A stretch of DNA of 64,000 nt from Pseudomonas sp. PA15(2017) (GCF_001945395.1 NZ_MSXV01000020.1:62001-126000), one strand, 5' to 3'; shown: positions 1 through 9,940, counted from the stretch's first letter. Notes: generated by a model from the sequence alone, not told the origin. Made by a program: numbers and translations.

Positions 1-320
1 CGGCGGCGGGTTTCCGAGAAGCGCTTGAGCAGGGTCTCCTCGCTGGCATCCAGGTACAGCACATCGCAACGGATGTTACGCGAGCGCACTTCGTCGAGCA
101 GTTCGGCGAAGCGCCTGAGCTGGCTGGGCAGGTTGCGTGCGTCGATGGACACCGCCACCTGCGGGTGCAGCAATTCGGTATGCGGAAGCGCGCGCTCTGC
201 CAATTCCGGTAGCAGGCCAGCTGGCAGGTTGTCGATGCAATAGAACCCATTGTCTTCGAGCACGTCGAGCGCTGTGCTCTTGCCCGAACCGGAACGACCG
301 CTGACGATGATCAGGCGCAT
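1..320 (-). CDS. rapZ: RNase adapter protein RapZ (5' part; gene runs off the left edge)
   Basis: The reverse strand from position 320 reads [16 protein letters not shown] and onwards for about 106 residues before the window edge, so the C-terminal two thirds are missing. The Walker A motif GRSGSGKS at residues 8-15 and the segment [11 protein letters not shown] are typical of the RapZ/YvcJ P-loop family. In enterobacteria RapZ guides RNase E to the GlmZ small RNA and so controls GlmS and amino-sugar supply; that role in this organism is inferred. It is the last gene of the minus-strand rpoN-hpf-ptsN-rapZ series, 16 bases after ptsN. The identification is firm; the missing C-terminus cannot be judged. 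Confidence 0.93.
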   Translation of the reverse strand, partial: MRLIIVSGRSGSGKSTALDVLEDNGFYCIDNLPAGLLPELAERALPHTELLHPQVAVSIDARNLPSQLRRFAELLDEVRSRNIRCDVLYLDASEETLLKRFSETRR

Positions 321-336
321 GGGTTCACCCCGCAGG

Positions 337-801
337 CTATTGGCCGTTCTGGACGTTCACGACGGTCTGGTACAGGGATTCGCTGTCTTGAGCCTGACGA
401 AGCCGTTCGCGAACATCCTCACGGTCGAACATGCTGGCGATCTGGCGCAGCAGCTCGAGGTGTTCGTCGGTGGCTGCTTCGGGTACCAGCAGCACGAACA
501 GCAGGTCGACGGGAGCGCCGTCGATAGCGTCGAAGTCAACGGCATTGCTCAGCTTGAGCAGGGCGCTGATCGGCGTGCTGCAGCCGGGCAGGCGGCAGTG
601 GGGAATGGCGATGCCGTTACCGAAGCCGGTCGAACCGAGCTTCTCGCGGGCGATCAGGCTTTCGTAGATGGTCTGGCCATCGAGATCGGGCAGGTCACGC
701 GCGATCACGCTGGCAATCTGTTCGAGGACGCGTTTCTTGCTGCCGCCCGGCACGTTCACCAGGGAACGGCCGGGGGTCAGGATGGTTTCAAGTCGGATCA
801 T
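337..801 (-). CDS. ptsN: Nitrogen regulatory PTS protein EIIA-Ntr
   Basis: This 154-residue protein is a single PTS EIIA type-2 domain of normal length. The phosphorylated histidine is His68 in the motif AIPHCR. EIIA-Ntr receives phosphate from PtsP and NPr, carries out no sugar transport, and regulates potassium uptake, nitrogen and carbon responses by protein contact. The start at 801 opens [13 protein letters not shown], the usual N-terminus. It lies 15 bases after hpf and is probably co-transcribed with rpoN and hpf, which is the standard arrangement in Pseudomonas and enterobacteria. Confidence 0.96.
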   Translation of the reverse strand: MIRLETILTPGRSLVNVPGGSKKRVLEQIASVIARDLPDLDGQTIYESLIAREKLGSTGFGNGIAIPHCRLPGCSTPISALLKLSNAVDFDAIDGAPVDLLFVLLVPEAATDEHLELLRQIASMFDREDVRERLRQAQDSESLYQTVVNVQNGQ

Positions 802-816
802 AGGAGAAGGACGAAC

Positions 817-1125
817 TCAGCGGGCCATTGCGCCCTGCTGACGATCGAGCTGTTTTTCCTTGTGCTTGATAAGTTGGCGATCGAGTTTGTCGGTGAGTAG
901 ATCGATGGCTGCGTACATGTCGTCGTGCTCGGCATTGGCCACTACTTCGCCTCCTGCGATGTGCAAGGTGGCTTCGACTTTCTGCTTGAGCTTCTCGACC
1001 TCCAGGATGACCTGCACATTGGTGATCTTGTCGAAGTGTCGCTCGAGGCGCTCGAGCTTCTCTTCGATGTAGCTGCGTAGTGCGTCTGTCACATCCAGCT
1101 GGTGTCCACTGATGTTGACTTGCAT
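817..1125 (-). CDS. hpf: Ribosome hibernation-promoting factor, short form
   Basis: The 102-residue product opens MQVNISGHQLDVTDALRSYI, the beginning of the HPF/YfiA ribosome-binding fold. It has no C-terminal dimerisation extension, so it is the short form that works with RMF to make 100S ribosomes in gamma-proteobacteria. A purine-rich ribosome-binding site (AAGGAGAAGC, read on the minus strand) sits just before the start. It lies 88 bases downstream of rpoN and 15 bases before ptsN. A track-length alternative in another frame over the same bases has no family resemblance. Confidence 0.95.
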   Translation of the reverse strand: MQVNISGHQLDVTDALRSYIEEKLERLERHFDKITNVQVILEVEKLKQKVEATLHIAGGEVVANAEHDDMYAAIDLLTDKLDRQLIKHKEKQLDRQQGAMAR

Positions 1126-1213
1126 ACCGCTTCTCCTTGTTGCCGTGTGTGAGTGGCGGGTGTCGAACCCGCCGCAGGAACACTGGGGCTTCGCTTTCGC
1201 TACAAGGGCTCCC

Positions 1214-2722
1214 TTACATCAGTCGCTTGCGTTCGCTCGAAGGCGCTATACCGAGCGATTCACGGTACTTGGCGACTGTGCGGCGCGCCACTTGAATGCC
1301 CTGTGCTTCCAGTAAACCAGCGATCTTGCTGTCGCTCAATGGCTTTTTCGCATTTTCCGCTGCGACCAGTTTTTTGATGATTGCGCGGATCGCGGTCGAC
1401 GAACATTCACCGCCTTCGGAGGTACTGACGTGGCTGGAGAAGAAGTACTTCAGCTCGTAAATGCCACGCGGGGTGTGCATGTACTTCTGGGTGGTGACGC
1501 GGGAGATGGTCGACTCATGCATGCCCACCGCCTCGGCGATGTCGTGCAGTACCAGCGGTTTCATCGCCTCGTCGCCGTAGTCCAGGAAGCCGCGCTGGTG
1601 CTCGACGATCTGCGTGGCGACCTTCATCAGGGTTTCGTTGCGGCTCTGCAGGCTCTTGATGAACCAGCGCGCTTCCTGCAACTGGTTGCGCATGAAGGTG
1701 TTGTCGGCGCTGGAGTCGGCGCGTTTCACGAAACCGGCGTACTGGGCGTTGACGCGCAGACGCGGCATGGCTTCCTGGTTGAGCTCGACCAGCCAGCGAT
1801 CATTGTGCTTGCGCACGATCACGTCCGGCACCACGTACTCCGGTTCGCTGGATTCGATCTGCGAGCCGGGGCGCGGGTTGAGACTCTGGATCAGCTCGAT
1901 GACCGGACGCAGCTCGTCTTCCTTGAGCTTCATGCGGCGCATCAGCTGGCTATAGTCACGGTTGCCGAGCAGATCCAGGTACTCGCTGGTCAGGCGCTGT
2001 GCTTCGCTGAGCCAGGGCGTTGAAGCGGGCAGTTGGCGTAATTGCAGGAGCAGGCATTCGCGTAGATCCCGCGCCGCGATGCCCGATGGCTCGAACTGCT
2101 GGATACGGTGCAGCACGGCTTCGACTTCATCCAGCTCGACGTCCAGCTCGGGGTCGAAGGATTCGACGATTTCGTCGAGGGTTTCCTCCAGATAGCCCTG
2201 ATCGTTGATGCAGTCGATGAGCGTCACGGCGATCAGGCGGTCCTTGTCGGACATGGGCGCCAGGTTGAGTTGCCAGAGCATATGGCTCTGCAGGCTCTCA
2301 CCGGATGAGGTACGGGTGGTGAAATCCCATTCGTCATCATCGTTGCTGGGCAGGCTGCTGGCGCTGGTTTGGTAGATGTCTTCCCAGGCGGTATCGACGG
2401 GCAGCTCGTTGGGAATGCGCTCACCCCATTCGCCATCTTCGAGATTGTCGACTGTCTGTGGGCTTTCCTGGAAACTCGGTTCCTGAAAGGTCTCTTCCTG
2501 AGGCGCAGGCGAGGCCGCGCTCTCAGCGCCATCGGCCATGGGGTCGGAATTGTCGAAGTCTTCGCCTTCTTCCTGCCGCTCCAGCATCGGATTGGATTCC
2601 AATGCCTCCTGGATTTCCTGTTGCAGATCCAGGGTCGACAGTTGGAGCAGGCGAATGGCTTGTTGCAGCTGCGGAGTCATCGTCAGCTGCTGGCCCATTT
2701 TCAGGACTAGCGATGGTTTCAT
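1214..2722 (-). CDS. rpoN: RNA polymerase sigma-54 factor
   Basis: The protein has 502 residues, full length for RpoN. Region I is the glutamine- and leucine-rich N-terminus ([20 protein letters not shown] and following), which contacts activators. An acidic linker occupies about residues 50-130. The core-binding and DNA-binding regions follow, and the RpoN box reads [10 protein letters not shown] near the C-terminus. RpoN directs transcription at -24/-12 promoters and needs AAA+ activators; in Pseudomonas it serves nitrogen use, flagella, pili and more. It is followed by hpf, ptsN and rapZ on the same strand and preceded by lptB, the conserved layout. Confidence 0.97.
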   Translation of the reverse strand: MKPSLVLKMGQQLTMTPQLQQAIRLLQLSTLDLQQEIQEALESNPMLERQEEGEDFDNSDPMADGAESAASPAPQEETFQEPSFQESPQTVDNLEDGEWGERIPNELPVDTAWEDIYQTSASSLPSNDDDEWDFTTRTSSGESLQSHMLWQLNLAPMSDKDRLIAVTLIDCINDQGYLEETLDEIVESFDPELDVELDEVEAVLHRIQQFEPSGIAARDLRECLLLQLRQLPASTPWLSEAQRLTSEYLDLLGNRDYSQLMRRMKLKEDELRPVIELIQSLNPRPGSQIESSEPEYVVPDVIVRKHNDRWLVELNQEAMPRLRVNAQYAGFVKRADSSADNTFMRNQLQEARWFIKSLQSRNETLMKVATQIVEHQRGFLDYGDEAMKPLVLHDIAEAVGMHESTISRVTTQKYMHTPRGIYELKYFFSSHVSTSEGGECSSTAIRAIIKKLVAAENAKKPLSDSKIAGLLEAQGIQVARRTVAKYRESLGIAPSSERKRLM

Positions 2723-2893
2723 TGCAGACCTTATCCGGCGTCTGTACGTAATCCACGACAGGGCGACGAAGCGCCACTAGGAAGCAAATTATATGCCTGA
2801 ATCCAAACCATTTGCCTAGCGCCTGTTGCCATTTCGTTGCGAGGGCGCTCGAGCGGTAACAGGCACTTGCAGAGGTTCATGGGGAAGGCTCCG

Positions 2894-3619
2894 CTACAAG
2901 CGGAATTCGTGGCCCAGGTAGACGTCCTTGACCGTCTGGTTTGCCAGGATCGCCGCCGAATCGCCTTCGGCGATGAGTTGGCCTTCGCTGACGATGTAAG
3001 CGGTTTCGCAGATGTCCAGGGTCTCACGCACGTTGTGATCGGTGATCAGCACGCCGATGCCCTTGGCTTTGAGGTGATGGATGATCTGCTTGATGTCGCC
3101 CACGGAGATGGGGTCGACGCCGGCGAAGGGTTCGTCGAGCAGGATGAATTTCGGCGCGGTGGCCAGGGCGCGTGCAATCTCCACCCGGCGACGTTCACCG
3201 CCGGAAAGGCTCATGCCCAGGTTGTCACGAATGTGGGTGATGTGGAATTCCTGCAGCAGGCTCTCGAGTTCCTGCAGCCGCTGTTCGCGGTTGAGGTCCT
3301 TGCGGGTTTCCAGAATCGCCATGATGTTGTCGGAGACGCTGAGCTTACGGAAGATAGACGCTTCCTGCGGCAGATAGCCAATCCCGGCGCGCGCACGGCC
3401 GTGCATCGGCTGGTGGCTGACGTCGAGGTCGTCGATCAGCACGCGGCCCTGATCGGCCTGTACCAGGCCCACGATCATGTAGAAGCATGTTGTCTTGCCG
3501 GCGCCGTTGGGGCCGAGCAGGCCTACGATCTGGCCGCTCTCGATGCTCAGGCTGACGTCGCGCACGACCTGGCGGCTCTTGTAGCTCTTGGCCAGGTGCT
3601 GGGCTTTGAGAATCGCCAT
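2894..3619 (-). CDS. lptB: LPS export ABC transporter ATP-binding protein LptB
   Basis: The 241-residue ATPase has Walker [11 protein letters not shown], the signature [15 protein letters not shown] and Walker [14 protein letters not shown]. It powers extraction of LPS from the outer face of the inner membrane together with LptF and LptG, which are not in this window. It lies two bases after lptA on the same strand, so the two are co-transcribed. A gap of about 170 bases separates it from rpoN; I see no gene there. Confidence 0.97.
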   Translation of the reverse strand: MAILKAQHLAKSYKSRQVVRDVSLSIESGQIVGLLGPNGAGKTTCFYMIVGLVQADQGRVLIDDLDVSHQPMHGRARAGIGYLPQEASIFRKLSVSDNIMAILETRKDLNREQRLQELESLLQEFHITHIRDNLGMSLSGGERRRVEIARALATAPKFILLDEPFAGVDPISVGDIKQIIHHLKAKGIGVLITDHNVRETLDICETAYIVSEGQLIAEGDSAAILANQTVKDVYLGHEFRL

Positions 3620-3621
3620 GG

Positions 3622-4170
3622 TTATTGGCCCTGCTCGGCAGCGGGGGCTGCCTTCTTCTGCGGCTGGATCACCATGTCGATACGCGGACGCGGGCTCGAC
3701 ACATTGGTGCCGGTGGCGCGGCCGGCGTTGACGATCTGGCGACGCGTGTCGTAGACGATCTTCTCGCCTTCGAAGGTGTTGCCTTCCTGGACGACCTTGG
3801 CCTGATCGATCAGCACGATGCGCTCGTTGGCCGCGAAGTACTGGATGGTCAGGCCGTACGCCTTGACGATCTGCTTGTCGACGGCCGGCTTCTGCTCGTA
3901 ATAGGCCGGTTTGCCCACCGAGGTGAACACGTCGACTTCGCCCTGCGCATTCTGGGTGATGGTGACGGTGTCGCCGGTGATCTTCATGGTGCCCTGGGTG
4001 ATCACCACGTCGCCGCGGTATACCGCCACGCCCTGTTTGTCGTCTAGTTCAGCGCTGTCGGCCTGCACGCGGATCGGTTGATCGCGGTCACTCGGCAGAG
4101 CCCAGGCGCTTACGCTTCCGAGCGTGGCGCCAAGGCTGAGAAGTAGGGGGAGGGTTTTAACGAACCTCAT
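3622..4170 (-). CDS. lptA: LPS transport periplasmic protein LptA
   Basis: This 182-residue protein has an N-terminal signal peptide (about residues 1-24, ending SVSAWA) and an OstA-like beta-jellyroll core starting near [19 protein letters not shown]. LptA forms the periplasmic bridge that carries LPS between LptC and the outer-membrane LptDE complex. Its start overlaps the end of lptC by 14 bases and its stop lies two bases before lptB, so the three genes are translationally close. The short C-terminal tail is rich in Pro, Ala and Gln, as is common in pseudomonads. Confidence 0.95.
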   Translation of the reverse strand: MRFVKTLPLLLSLGATLGSVSAWALPSDRDQPIRVQADSAELDDKQGVAVYRGDVVITQGTMKITGDTVTITQNAQGEVDVFTSVGKPAYYEQKPAVDKQIVKAYGLTIQYFAANERIVLIDQAKVVQEGNTFEGEKIVYDTRRQIVNAGRATGTNVSSPRPRIDMVIQPQKKAAPAAEQGQ

Positions 4171-4726
4171 GCTGGCCTCTTACGTTGGACTGCAGGATCA
4201 TCCTGCCGTCATTCAAGTACGCTTTCATTCCTTGTGCCGTGGTCACCCCATTGGCCGCGTCGATTCTAACGGCTTGCTGGGTCTGCGCATATTCCTTCTG
4301 CGGGAATACGGTCAGGCGGCTGGTAGTGAGTATAGTGGGGCGGCCCTTTTCGTCTGTGCGCTCGACGCGCACCTGATCGATCAGCTCGACCTCATTGCCG
4401 TCGGGGCCGACCTCGCCACGGGCGCTGCGCACCTTCCAGGGCAGTTCGGTGCCGCGGAACAGGTTCATGCGCGGCTCGGTCAGCAGCGTGGTGTCGGTGC
4501 TCTGTACGTGTTCGAGTTTTTCACTGGTCATGTCGTTCTGCACGCGACCGTCGGGCAGATACTGCACGCTGCGCGCGTTGATCGCGTAGAAATCGATCGG
4601 GTTTTCCGGCCCGGTGTGTTGCGGCGCATTGGAGAAACTGTCCGGGTTGACGTTCCAGTAGCCGGCCGCCACCAGCAGCAGTGCGCCGAAGGTCAGCAGG
4701 ACGGGAGTGAGGAATTTGCGCAGCAT
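4157..4726 (-). CDS. lptC: LPS export protein LptC
   Basis: The 189-residue product has one N-terminal membrane anchor (about residues 5-25: LTPVLLTFGALLLVAAGYW) followed by a periplasmic LptC domain. LptC takes LPS from the LptBFG transporter and passes it to LptA. It sits nine bases after kdsC and overlaps lptA by 14 bases. Length and neighbours match the family. Sequence conservation in LptC is low, so context carries much of the call. Confidence 0.94.
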   Translation of the reverse strand: MLRKFLTPVLLTFGALLLVAAGYWNVNPDSFSNAPQHTGPENPIDFYAINARSVQYLPDGRVQNDMTSEKLEHVQSTDTTLLTEPRMNLFRGTELPWKVRSARGEVGPDGNEVELIDQVRVERTDEKGRPTILTTSRLTVFPQKEYAQTQQAVRIDAANGVTTAQGMKAYLNDGRMILQSNVRGQHEVR

Positions 4727-4735
4727 CGGCGAGCC

Positions 4736-5260
4736 CTACAGGTAGGCGGATTGGGCGGCGTCGAGCGTGCCCTGTCCGCGCATGATCAGTTCACAGAATT
4801 CACGGGCAGCGCCTTCGCCGCCCCGTGCCTGGGTCACGCCGTGGGCGTGCTGGCGCACGAACTCGTTGGCGCTGGCCACGGCCATGCCCAGGCCCACGCG
4901 GCGAATCACCGGCAGGTCGGGCAGGTCATCGCCGAGATAGGCCACCTGTTCGTAGCTCAGGCCCAGCTCGCCGAGCAGTTCATCGAGGACATCGAGCTTG
5001 TCCTCGCGGCCCTGGTACAAGTGCTGGATGCCGAGGTTCTGGGCGCGGCGCTCGACCACCGGCGTCTTGCGACCACTGATGATAGCGGTGCGCACGCCGG
5101 AGTTGATGAGCATCTTGATGCCCTGGCCATCGAGCGTGTTGAAGGTCTTGAATTCGCTACCGTCTACCATGAAATACAGTTTGCCATCGGTCAGCACGCC
5201 GTCGACGTCGAAGATCGCCAGTTTGATGGCGTGAGTACGTTGCAGCAGGTCGTTCATCAC
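4736..5260 (-). CDS. kdsC: 3-deoxy-D-manno-octulosonate 8-phosphate phosphatase KdsC
   Basis: The 174-residue protein belongs to the HAD superfamily. The nucleophile motif is DVDGVLTDGK (residues about 19-28), and GDDLPDLPVI supplies the later acidic metal ligands. KdsC removes phosphate from Kdo-8-phosphate to give Kdo for the LPS inner core. It has no cap domain, consistent with the tetrameric KdsC class. The start overlaps the end of kdsD by four bases (5257-5260), so the two Kdo genes are translationally coupled and feed the lpt genes downstream. Confidence 0.96.
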   Translation of the reverse strand: MMNDLLQRTHAIKLAIFDVDGVLTDGKLYFMVDGSEFKTFNTLDGQGIKMLINSGVRTAIISGRKTPVVERRAQNLGIQHLYQGREDKLDVLDELLGELGLSYEQVAYLGDDLPDLPVIRRVGLGMAVASANEFVRQHAHGVTQARGGEGAAREFCELIMRGQGTLDAAQSAYL

Positions 5261-6231
5261 ATTACCCCCGCGCGCAGCAGGTCGCCCAGGTTGAAAGCGC
5301 CGATCGGACGGTGGTCGATGTCGACCACGATCAGCGCGCTGATCTTGTTGTCTTCCATTATCTTCAGGGCCTCGGCGGCGAGCATGTCGGCTCGGGCGGT
5401 CTTGCCGTGGAGGGTCATGACTTCGTCGATGCGTGCATCGCGTACGTCGATGCCTTTGTCCAGAGCACGGCGCAGATCGCCATCGGTGAAGATGCCGGCC
5501 AGTCGGCCATCGTTTTCCAGAACGGCGGTCATGCCCAGGCCTTTTTGAGTCATCTCCAGCAGCGCGTCGCGTAGGCTGGTGCCGCGCTTGACCTGGGGCA
5601 GGCTGTCGCCGGCATGCATGACGTTTTCCACCTTGAGCAGCAGGCGGCGACCCAGCGCGCCTCCCGGGTGGGAGAATGCGAAGTCCTCGGCCGTGAAACC
5701 ACGGGCTTCGAGCAAGGCAATGGCCAGGGCATCGCCCAGCACCAGCGAGGCGGTGGTGGAGGACGTCGGCGCCAGGTTGAGCGGGCAGGCTTCCTTGGCC
5801 ACGCGGGTGTCGAGATTGACTTCAGCAGCCTTCGACAGGGGCGACTCGGGGTTGCCGGTCATGCTGATCAGGGTGATGCCCAGGCGCTTGATCAGCGGCA
5901 GCAGGGTGACGATTTCCGCGGTGGAGCCCGAATTGGAGAGCGCCAGCACCACGTCGTCACGGGTGATCATGCCCATGTCGCCGTGGCTGGCCTCGGCCGG
6001 ATGCACGAAGAACGCCGTGGTGCCGGTGCTGGCGAGGGTCGCAGCGATCTTGTTGCCGATATGCCCGGACTTGCCCATGCCTACCACGACCACGCGGCCC
6101 TTGCTGGCCAGGATCAGCTCGCAAGCCTTGACGAAATCGGCGTCGATGCGAGGCAGCAGCTCTTGCACCGCCTCGATCTCGAGGCGAATGGTGCGCTGTG
6201 CGGAATCAATCAGGTCGCGGGTCTGGTTCAT
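5257..6231 (-). CDS. kdsD: D-arabinose 5-phosphate isomerase KdsD
   Basis: I start this gene at 6231 (MNQTRDLIDSAQRTIRLEI), giving 324 residues, the usual KdsD length. An in-frame ATG 66 bases upstream would add a non-conserved stretch. The N-terminal SIS sugar-isomerase domain carries GMGKSGHIGNK and HPAEASHGDMGM. Two CBS domains follow, at about residues 205-324. The enzyme converts ribulose 5-phosphate to arabinose 5-phosphate, the first committed step to Kdo. It is the first gene of the kdsD-kdsC-lptC-lptA-lptB run and is divergent from mlaF. Confidence 0.96.
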   Translation of the reverse strand: MNQTRDLIDSAQRTIRLEIEAVQELLPRIDADFVKACELILASKGRVVVVGMGKSGHIGNKIAATLASTGTTAFFVHPAEASHGDMGMITRDDVVLALSNSGSTAEIVTLLPLIKRLGITLISMTGNPESPLSKAAEVNLDTRVAKEACPLNLAPTSSTTASLVLGDALAIALLEARGFTAEDFAFSHPGGALGRRLLLKVENVMHAGDSLPQVKRGTSLRDALLEMTQKGLGMTAVLENDGRLAGIFTDGDLRRALDKGIDVRDARIDEVMTLHGKTARADMLAAEALKIMEDNKISALIVVDIDHRPIGAFNLGDLLRAGVM

Positions 6232-6358
6232 GCTCGGCTTGGACTGCTCGACGAAAAAGACGGGGATTATAGCGGGAAAGCCCTGTGGACTCATCATTCA
6301 TACAGCAACCTATAAATGGCAAAGCTGTCACAACCCTGAACGCTGCTGCGGCCCGGCT

Positions 6359-6387
6359 TTGGCGGGCAAATGGGCAAATGCTATAGT
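6359..6387 (+). promoter_or_regulatory. Probable sigma-70 promoter of the mla operon
   Basis: A -35-like TTGGCG (6359-6364) and a -10-like TATAGT (6382-6387) are separated by exactly 17 bases. They lie about 87 bases before the chosen mlaF start, in the divergent gap with kdsD. Assigned by sequence match only. Confidence 0.55.
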
Positions 6388-6473
6388 CCGCAGCCATTTC
6401 AAGGGGGTGAATGGAGTGCCCTTGTCCCGATCTCGGGCGTCTGATTAGGAAGGCAGTACGCAATGGAGTTCCG

Positions 6474-7283
6474 ATGAGCGCGGAAAATCAGTACGCGGTC
6501 GAGCTTAAGAACGTAAGTTTTCAGCGCGGCGAGCGACACATCTTCAAGAACGTCGATATCTGCATTCCGCGTGGCAAGGTCACCGGGATCATGGGGCCGT
6601 CCGGCTGTGGCAAGACCACGCTGCTGCGCCTGATCGCGGCCGAGCTGCGCCCGAGCGCTGGCGAGATTCGGGTCAACGGCCTGAACCTGCCCGACCTGTC
6701 GCGCAGCGAGCTGTTCGACATGCGCAAGCAGATGGGCGTGCTGTTTCAGAGCGGCGCGCTGTTCACCGACCTTGACGTGTTCGAGAACGTGGCCTTTCCG
6801 CTGCGTGTGCATACCCCGCTGCCCGAAGAAATGATTCGTGACATTGTTCTGATGAAGCTGCAGGCCGTCGGCTTGCGTGGCGCCATCGAGCTAATGCCTG
6901 ATGAACTGTCCGGCGGCATGAAGCGTCGTGTGGCCCTGGCGCGGGCAATCGCCCTGGATCCGCAGATTCTCATGTACGACGAGCCGTTCGTCGGCCAGGA
7001 TCCGATCGCCATGGGCGTGCTGGTCCGGCTGATCCGCCTGCTCAACGATGCACTGGGTCTCACCAGCATCGTGGTGTCCCATGATCTGACCGAAACGGCC
7101 AGCATCGCCGACTACATCTATGTGGTCGGCGACAGCCAGGTGCTGGGCCAGGGAACGCCGGCCGAGCTGCGTGACTCGGATAATCCACGGGTGCGTCAAT
7201 TCATGCAGGGAACGCCGGATGGTCCGGTTCCCTTTCATTTCCAAGCGCCGAATTACCACGACGATCTACTGGGAGGGCGCTGA
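6474..7283 (+). CDS. mlaF: Phospholipid transport ABC ATPase MlaF
   Basis: I chose ATG 6474 ([17 protein letters not shown]) because GGAG lies six bases before it and the 269-residue product has the standard length. An in-frame ATG at 6411 would add 21 unconserved residues. Walker A is [10 protein letters not shown], the signature is [15 protein letters not shown] and Walker B is [13 protein letters not shown]. MlaF drives the MlaFEDB complex, which moves phospholipids between the membranes to keep outer-membrane lipid asymmetry. Its stop overlaps the mlaE start (TGATG), so translation is coupled. In Pseudomonas the same system has been called Ttg2. Confidence 0.95.
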   Translation: MSAENQYAVELKNVSFQRGERHIFKNVDICIPRGKVTGIMGPSGCGKTTLLRLIAAELRPSAGEIRVNGLNLPDLSRSELFDMRKQMGVLFQSGALFTDLDVFENVAFPLRVHTPLPEEMIRDIVLMKLQAVGLRGAIELMPDELSGGMKRRVALARAIALDPQILMYDEPFVGQDPIAMGVLVRLIRLLNDALGLTSIVVSHDLTETASIADYIYVVGDSQVLGQGTPAELRDSDNPRVRQFMQGTPDGPVPFHFQAPNYHDDLLGGR

Positions 7284-8080
7284 TGCGCAGGACATCTTCA
7301 CTCGAACGCGTTCGCCTGTTCGGGCGGGCGGGTATCGATGTGGTCGCCGCGCTGGGGCGTTCGACGATCTTTCTACTGCGCGCGCTGTTTGGCCGCGGCA
7401 CCTCGGGCAATGGCCTGCAGTTGTTGATCAAGCAGCTGTATTCGGTGGGCGTGCTGTCCCTGGCGATTATCGTGGTGTCGGGTGTGTTCATCGGCATGGT
7501 GCTGTCGCTGCAGGGCTTCAGCATCCTGGCCAAGTACGGCTCCGAGCAGGCGGTGGGGCAGATGGTCGCTCTGACCCTGCTGCGCGAGTTAGGGCCGGTG
7601 GTCACGGCGTTGTTGTTCGCCGGGCGTGCCGGCTCGGCGCTGACCGCCGAAATCGGCAACATGAAATCCACCGAGCAGCTGTCGAGCCTGGCGATGATCG
7701 GCGTCGACCCGCTCAAGCACATCGTCGCGCCGCGCCTGTGGGCCGGCTTCATTTCCATGCCGCTGCTGGCGATGATCTTCAGCGTGGTCGGCATCTGGGG
7801 CGGTGCGATGGTCGCCGTCGACTGGCTGGGTGTTTACGAAGGCTCATTCTGGGCCAACATGCAAAACAGCGTTTCGTTCCGCGAAGACGTGCTCAACGGT
7901 GTGATCAAGAGCCTGGTCTTCGCCTTCGTGGTGACCTGGATCGCCGTGTTCCAGGGCTATGACTGCGAACCCACTTCCGAAGGCATCAGCCGTGCGACCA
8001 CTCGCACGGTGGTGTATGCCTCGCTGGCCGTACTGGGGCTGGACTTCATTCTGACCGCTTTGATGTTTGGAGACTTCTGA
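7283..8080 (+). CDS. mlaE: Phospholipid transport permease MlaE
   Basis: The 265-residue membrane protein belongs to the MlaE/YrbE permease family. It contains about five or six hydrophobic segments, and the conserved region [20 protein letters not shown] lies near residues 95-114. It forms the inner-membrane core of the MlaFEDB transporter. The start overlaps the mlaF stop by one base, and its stop (TGA 8078-8080) overlaps the mlaD ATG at 8080 in the same way. Confidence 0.95.
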   Translation: MRRTSSLERVRLFGRAGIDVVAALGRSTIFLLRALFGRGTSGNGLQLLIKQLYSVGVLSLAIIVVSGVFIGMVLSLQGFSILAKYGSEQAVGQMVALTLLRELGPVVTALLFAGRAGSALTAEIGNMKSTEQLSSLAMIGVDPLKHIVAPRLWAGFISMPLLAMIFSVVGIWGGAMVAVDWLGVYEGSFWANMQNSVSFREDVLNGVIKSLVFAFVVTWIAVFQGYDCEPTSEGISRATTRTVVYASLAVLGLDFILTALMFGDF

Positions 8081-8553
8081 TGCAAAACCGCACGATGGAA
8101 ATCGGTGTCGGCCTGTTCCTGCTCGCCGGCCTGCTGGCCCTGCTGTTGCTGGCTCTGCGGGTCAGTGGTCTGGCGCCGGGTAACAATGTCGATACCTACA
8201 AGGTTTACGCGCACTTCGACAACATTGCCGGCCTTACCGTGCGCGCCAAGGTGACCATGGCGGGGGTCAATATCGGTCGCGTCACCGCCATCGATCTGGA
8301 CCGCGACAGTTACACCGGGCGCGTAACGATGGAACTCGACAGCGCTGTCGACAATCTTCCGATGGACTCCACTGCATCGATCCTGACCGCTGGTCTGCTC
8401 GGTGAAAAGTACGTGGGTATCAGCGTGGGCGGCGACGAAGAGTTGCTGGCCGATGGCGGAACCATCCACGACACCCAATCTTCCCTGGTGCTGGAAGACT
8501 TGATTGGCAAATTCTTGCTCAATTCGGTGAACAGAGACCAGGAAAGCCAATGA
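8080..8553 (+). CDS. mlaD: Phospholipid transport MCE-domain protein MlaD
   Basis: This 157-residue protein has one N-terminal transmembrane anchor (about residues 7-29, rich in leucine) and a single MCE domain with VYAHFDNIAGLTVRAKVTMA and GVNIGRV. Six copies form the periplasmic ring that gives lipids a path between MlaE and MlaC. Length and single-MCE layout match the family. The gene overlaps its neighbours at both ends (TGATG with mlaE, ATGA with mlaC), a sign of tight coupling. Confidence 0.95.
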   Translation: MQNRTMEIGVGLFLLAGLLALLLLALRVSGLAPGNNVDTYKVYAHFDNIAGLTVRAKVTMAGVNIGRVTAIDLDRDSYTGRVTMELDSAVDNLPMDSTASILTAGLLGEKYVGISVGGDEELLADGGTIHDTQSSLVLEDLIGKFLLNSVNRDQESQ

Positions 8554-9197
8554 GGCTCCCGATGATGATCAAGACCCTGCGCAACAGCCTTGTCGTTCTG
8601 CTGGCCGCTCTGCCATTGATGGCCATGGCCGCGCCTGCTGCCCACGAAGTGGTACAGAAAACCACCGACACCCTGCTGGCCGATCTGAAAGCGAACAAGG
8701 ATGAGTACCGCCAGAATCCCGAGGCCTTCTACAACTCGCTCAACGAGATTCTCGGTCCCGTGGTGGATGTCGATGGCATTTCGCGCAGTGTGATGACCGT
8801 GCGTTACTCCCGTGCAGCCACGCCAGAGCAGATGACGCGCTTCCAGGAAAACTTCAAGCGCAGCCTGATGCAGTTCTACGGCAACGCATTGCTGGAATAC
8901 AACAACCAGGACATTCGCGTGATTCCGGCTTCCGGCAGACAGGACCCGCAGCGTACGTCGGTGAACATGGAAATCCGTGACGGCAGGGGCACCGTGTACC
9001 CGCTGTCGTACACCATGGTCGCCATGGACGGAACCTGGAAGCTGCGTAACGTGGTGATCAATGGCATCAACGTCGGCAAGCTGTTTCGCGATCAGTTCGC
9101 CCAGTCGATGCAGAACAACCGCAACGACCTCGACAAGGTCATCGACAGCTGGGCCGACACCGTGGCCAGGGCCCGCCAGGCTCGAGGTGCGTCGTGA
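8550..9197 (+). CDS. mlaC: Periplasmic phospholipid-binding protein MlaC
   Basis: The 215-residue product has a signal peptide that ends near residue 27 (PLMAMA then APAAHEVV). The rest is a Ttg2/MlaC lipid-binding domain, which shuttles phospholipid between the outer-membrane MlaA complex and MlaD. AGGAAA lies seven bases before the start at 8550; a second ATG pair five codons inside is possible. The start overlaps the mlaD stop (ATGA), and the stop overlaps the GTG of mlaB. mlaA is not in this window. Confidence 0.94.
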   Translation: MRLPMMIKTLRNSLVVLLAALPLMAMAAPAAHEVVQKTTDTLLADLKANKDEYRQNPEAFYNSLNEILGPVVDVDGISRSVMTVRYSRAATPEQMTRFQENFKRSLMQFYGNALLEYNNQDIRVIPASGRQDPQRTSVNMEIRDGRGTVYPLSYTMVAMDGTWKLRNVVINGINVGKLFRDQFAQSMQNNRNDLDKVIDSWADTVARARQARGAS

Positions 9198-9502
9198 GTT
9201 CAGCAGCCATCGTCGAGCAGACACCGGGCGTACTCGCGCTCTCCGGCGTGCTCGATTACCAAAGCGGCCCGGCCTTGCGCGAGCAGGGCGGGCGTCTGAT
9301 TCGCGCCACTCAGGCAATGGCCTGCGTGATCGACTGCTCGGCCGTCGAGAAGTCCAGCAGCGTCGGCCTGTCGCTGCTGTTGTGTTACATGCGTGATGCG
9401 CGCGCGGCCGGCAAGCAGTTGAGCGTGCGCGGTTTGCCCCGGGACATGGGCGGAATCGCCAAGGTTTGCGAGTTGCAGCACGTGCTGCCGGTGCCGGCCT
9501 GA
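9194..9502 (+). CDS. mlaB: STAS-domain protein MlaB
   Basis: This 102-residue single STAS domain starts with GTG at 9194, which overlaps the mlaC stop as GTGA. The stretch VIDCSAVEKSSSVGLSLLL holds the conserved serine region of the fold. MlaB binds MlaF and stabilises the ATPase pair. It is the last gene of the operon and is followed by an intrinsic terminator. Small STAS proteins diverge quickly, but position makes the call secure. Confidence 0.9.
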   Translation: MSSAAIVEQTPGVLALSGVLDYQSGPALREQGGRLIRATQAMACVIDCSAVEKSSSVGLSLLLCYMRDARAAGKQLSVRGLPRDMGGIAKVCELQHVLPVPA

Positions 9503-9538
9503 GTGCCTGGCTGCCGGGCGCGCCGCCGGTTGAAGTGG

Positions 9539-9562
9539 AAAATCGCCGCTGGCGATTTTTTG
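9539..9562 (+). terminator. Intrinsic terminator after mlaB
   Basis: A nine-base perfect stem (AAAATCGCC / GGCGATTTT, three-base loop) runs straight into further T residues, 36 bases after the mlaB stop. Confidence 0.75.
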
Positions 9563-9700
9563 GTATGATGCCGGCCCCATGTCTGCCGGTCAGCGCCGAT
9601 GGACACCGCCAAGCGCGCTGCGCTAACTGGGCATGGTCTGCTTTCACAGGCGTCGCCAGGCGACGTTTACGCATATTGAATACGTTGATCGAGGTTGAGC

Positions 9701-9940
9701 ATGCAGGCCCTTGAGGTAAAAAGTTTCTTGGAGACCAAACTGCCGGATGTTCAGGTAGAGGTCGACGGCGAAGGCTGCAACTTCCAGCTCAACCTGATCA
9801 GCGACGACTTGGCCGGCCTCAGCCCGGTCAAGCGTCAGCAACAGATCTACGCTCACCTCAACCCCTGGATCGCCGATGGCAGCATCCACGCCGTGAGCAT
9901 GAAATTCTTCAGCCGTGCCGACTGGGCCGCGCGCTCCTGA
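9701..9940 (+). CDS. ibaG: BolA-family protein IbaG
   Basis: The 79-residue product is a BolA/IbaG domain. I place the start at ATG 9701, preceded by GAGG at a suitable distance, rather than TTG six bases upstream. Proteins of this family bind monothiol glutaredoxins and iron-sulfur clusters; IbaG of E. coli is also encoded immediately before murA, as here (16 bases apart). The exact role in pseudomonads is not settled. Confidence 0.9.
   Translation: MQALEVKSFLETKLPDVQVEVDGEGCNFQLNLISDDLAGLSPVKRQQQIYAHLNPWIADGSIHAVSMKFFSRADWAARS

Noticed and set aside
4124..5548. 474-residue open frame opposite lptC, kdsC and kdsD
   Set aside because: It is a mirror of conserved genes in a GC-rich genome, with no family motif and no ribosome-binding site.
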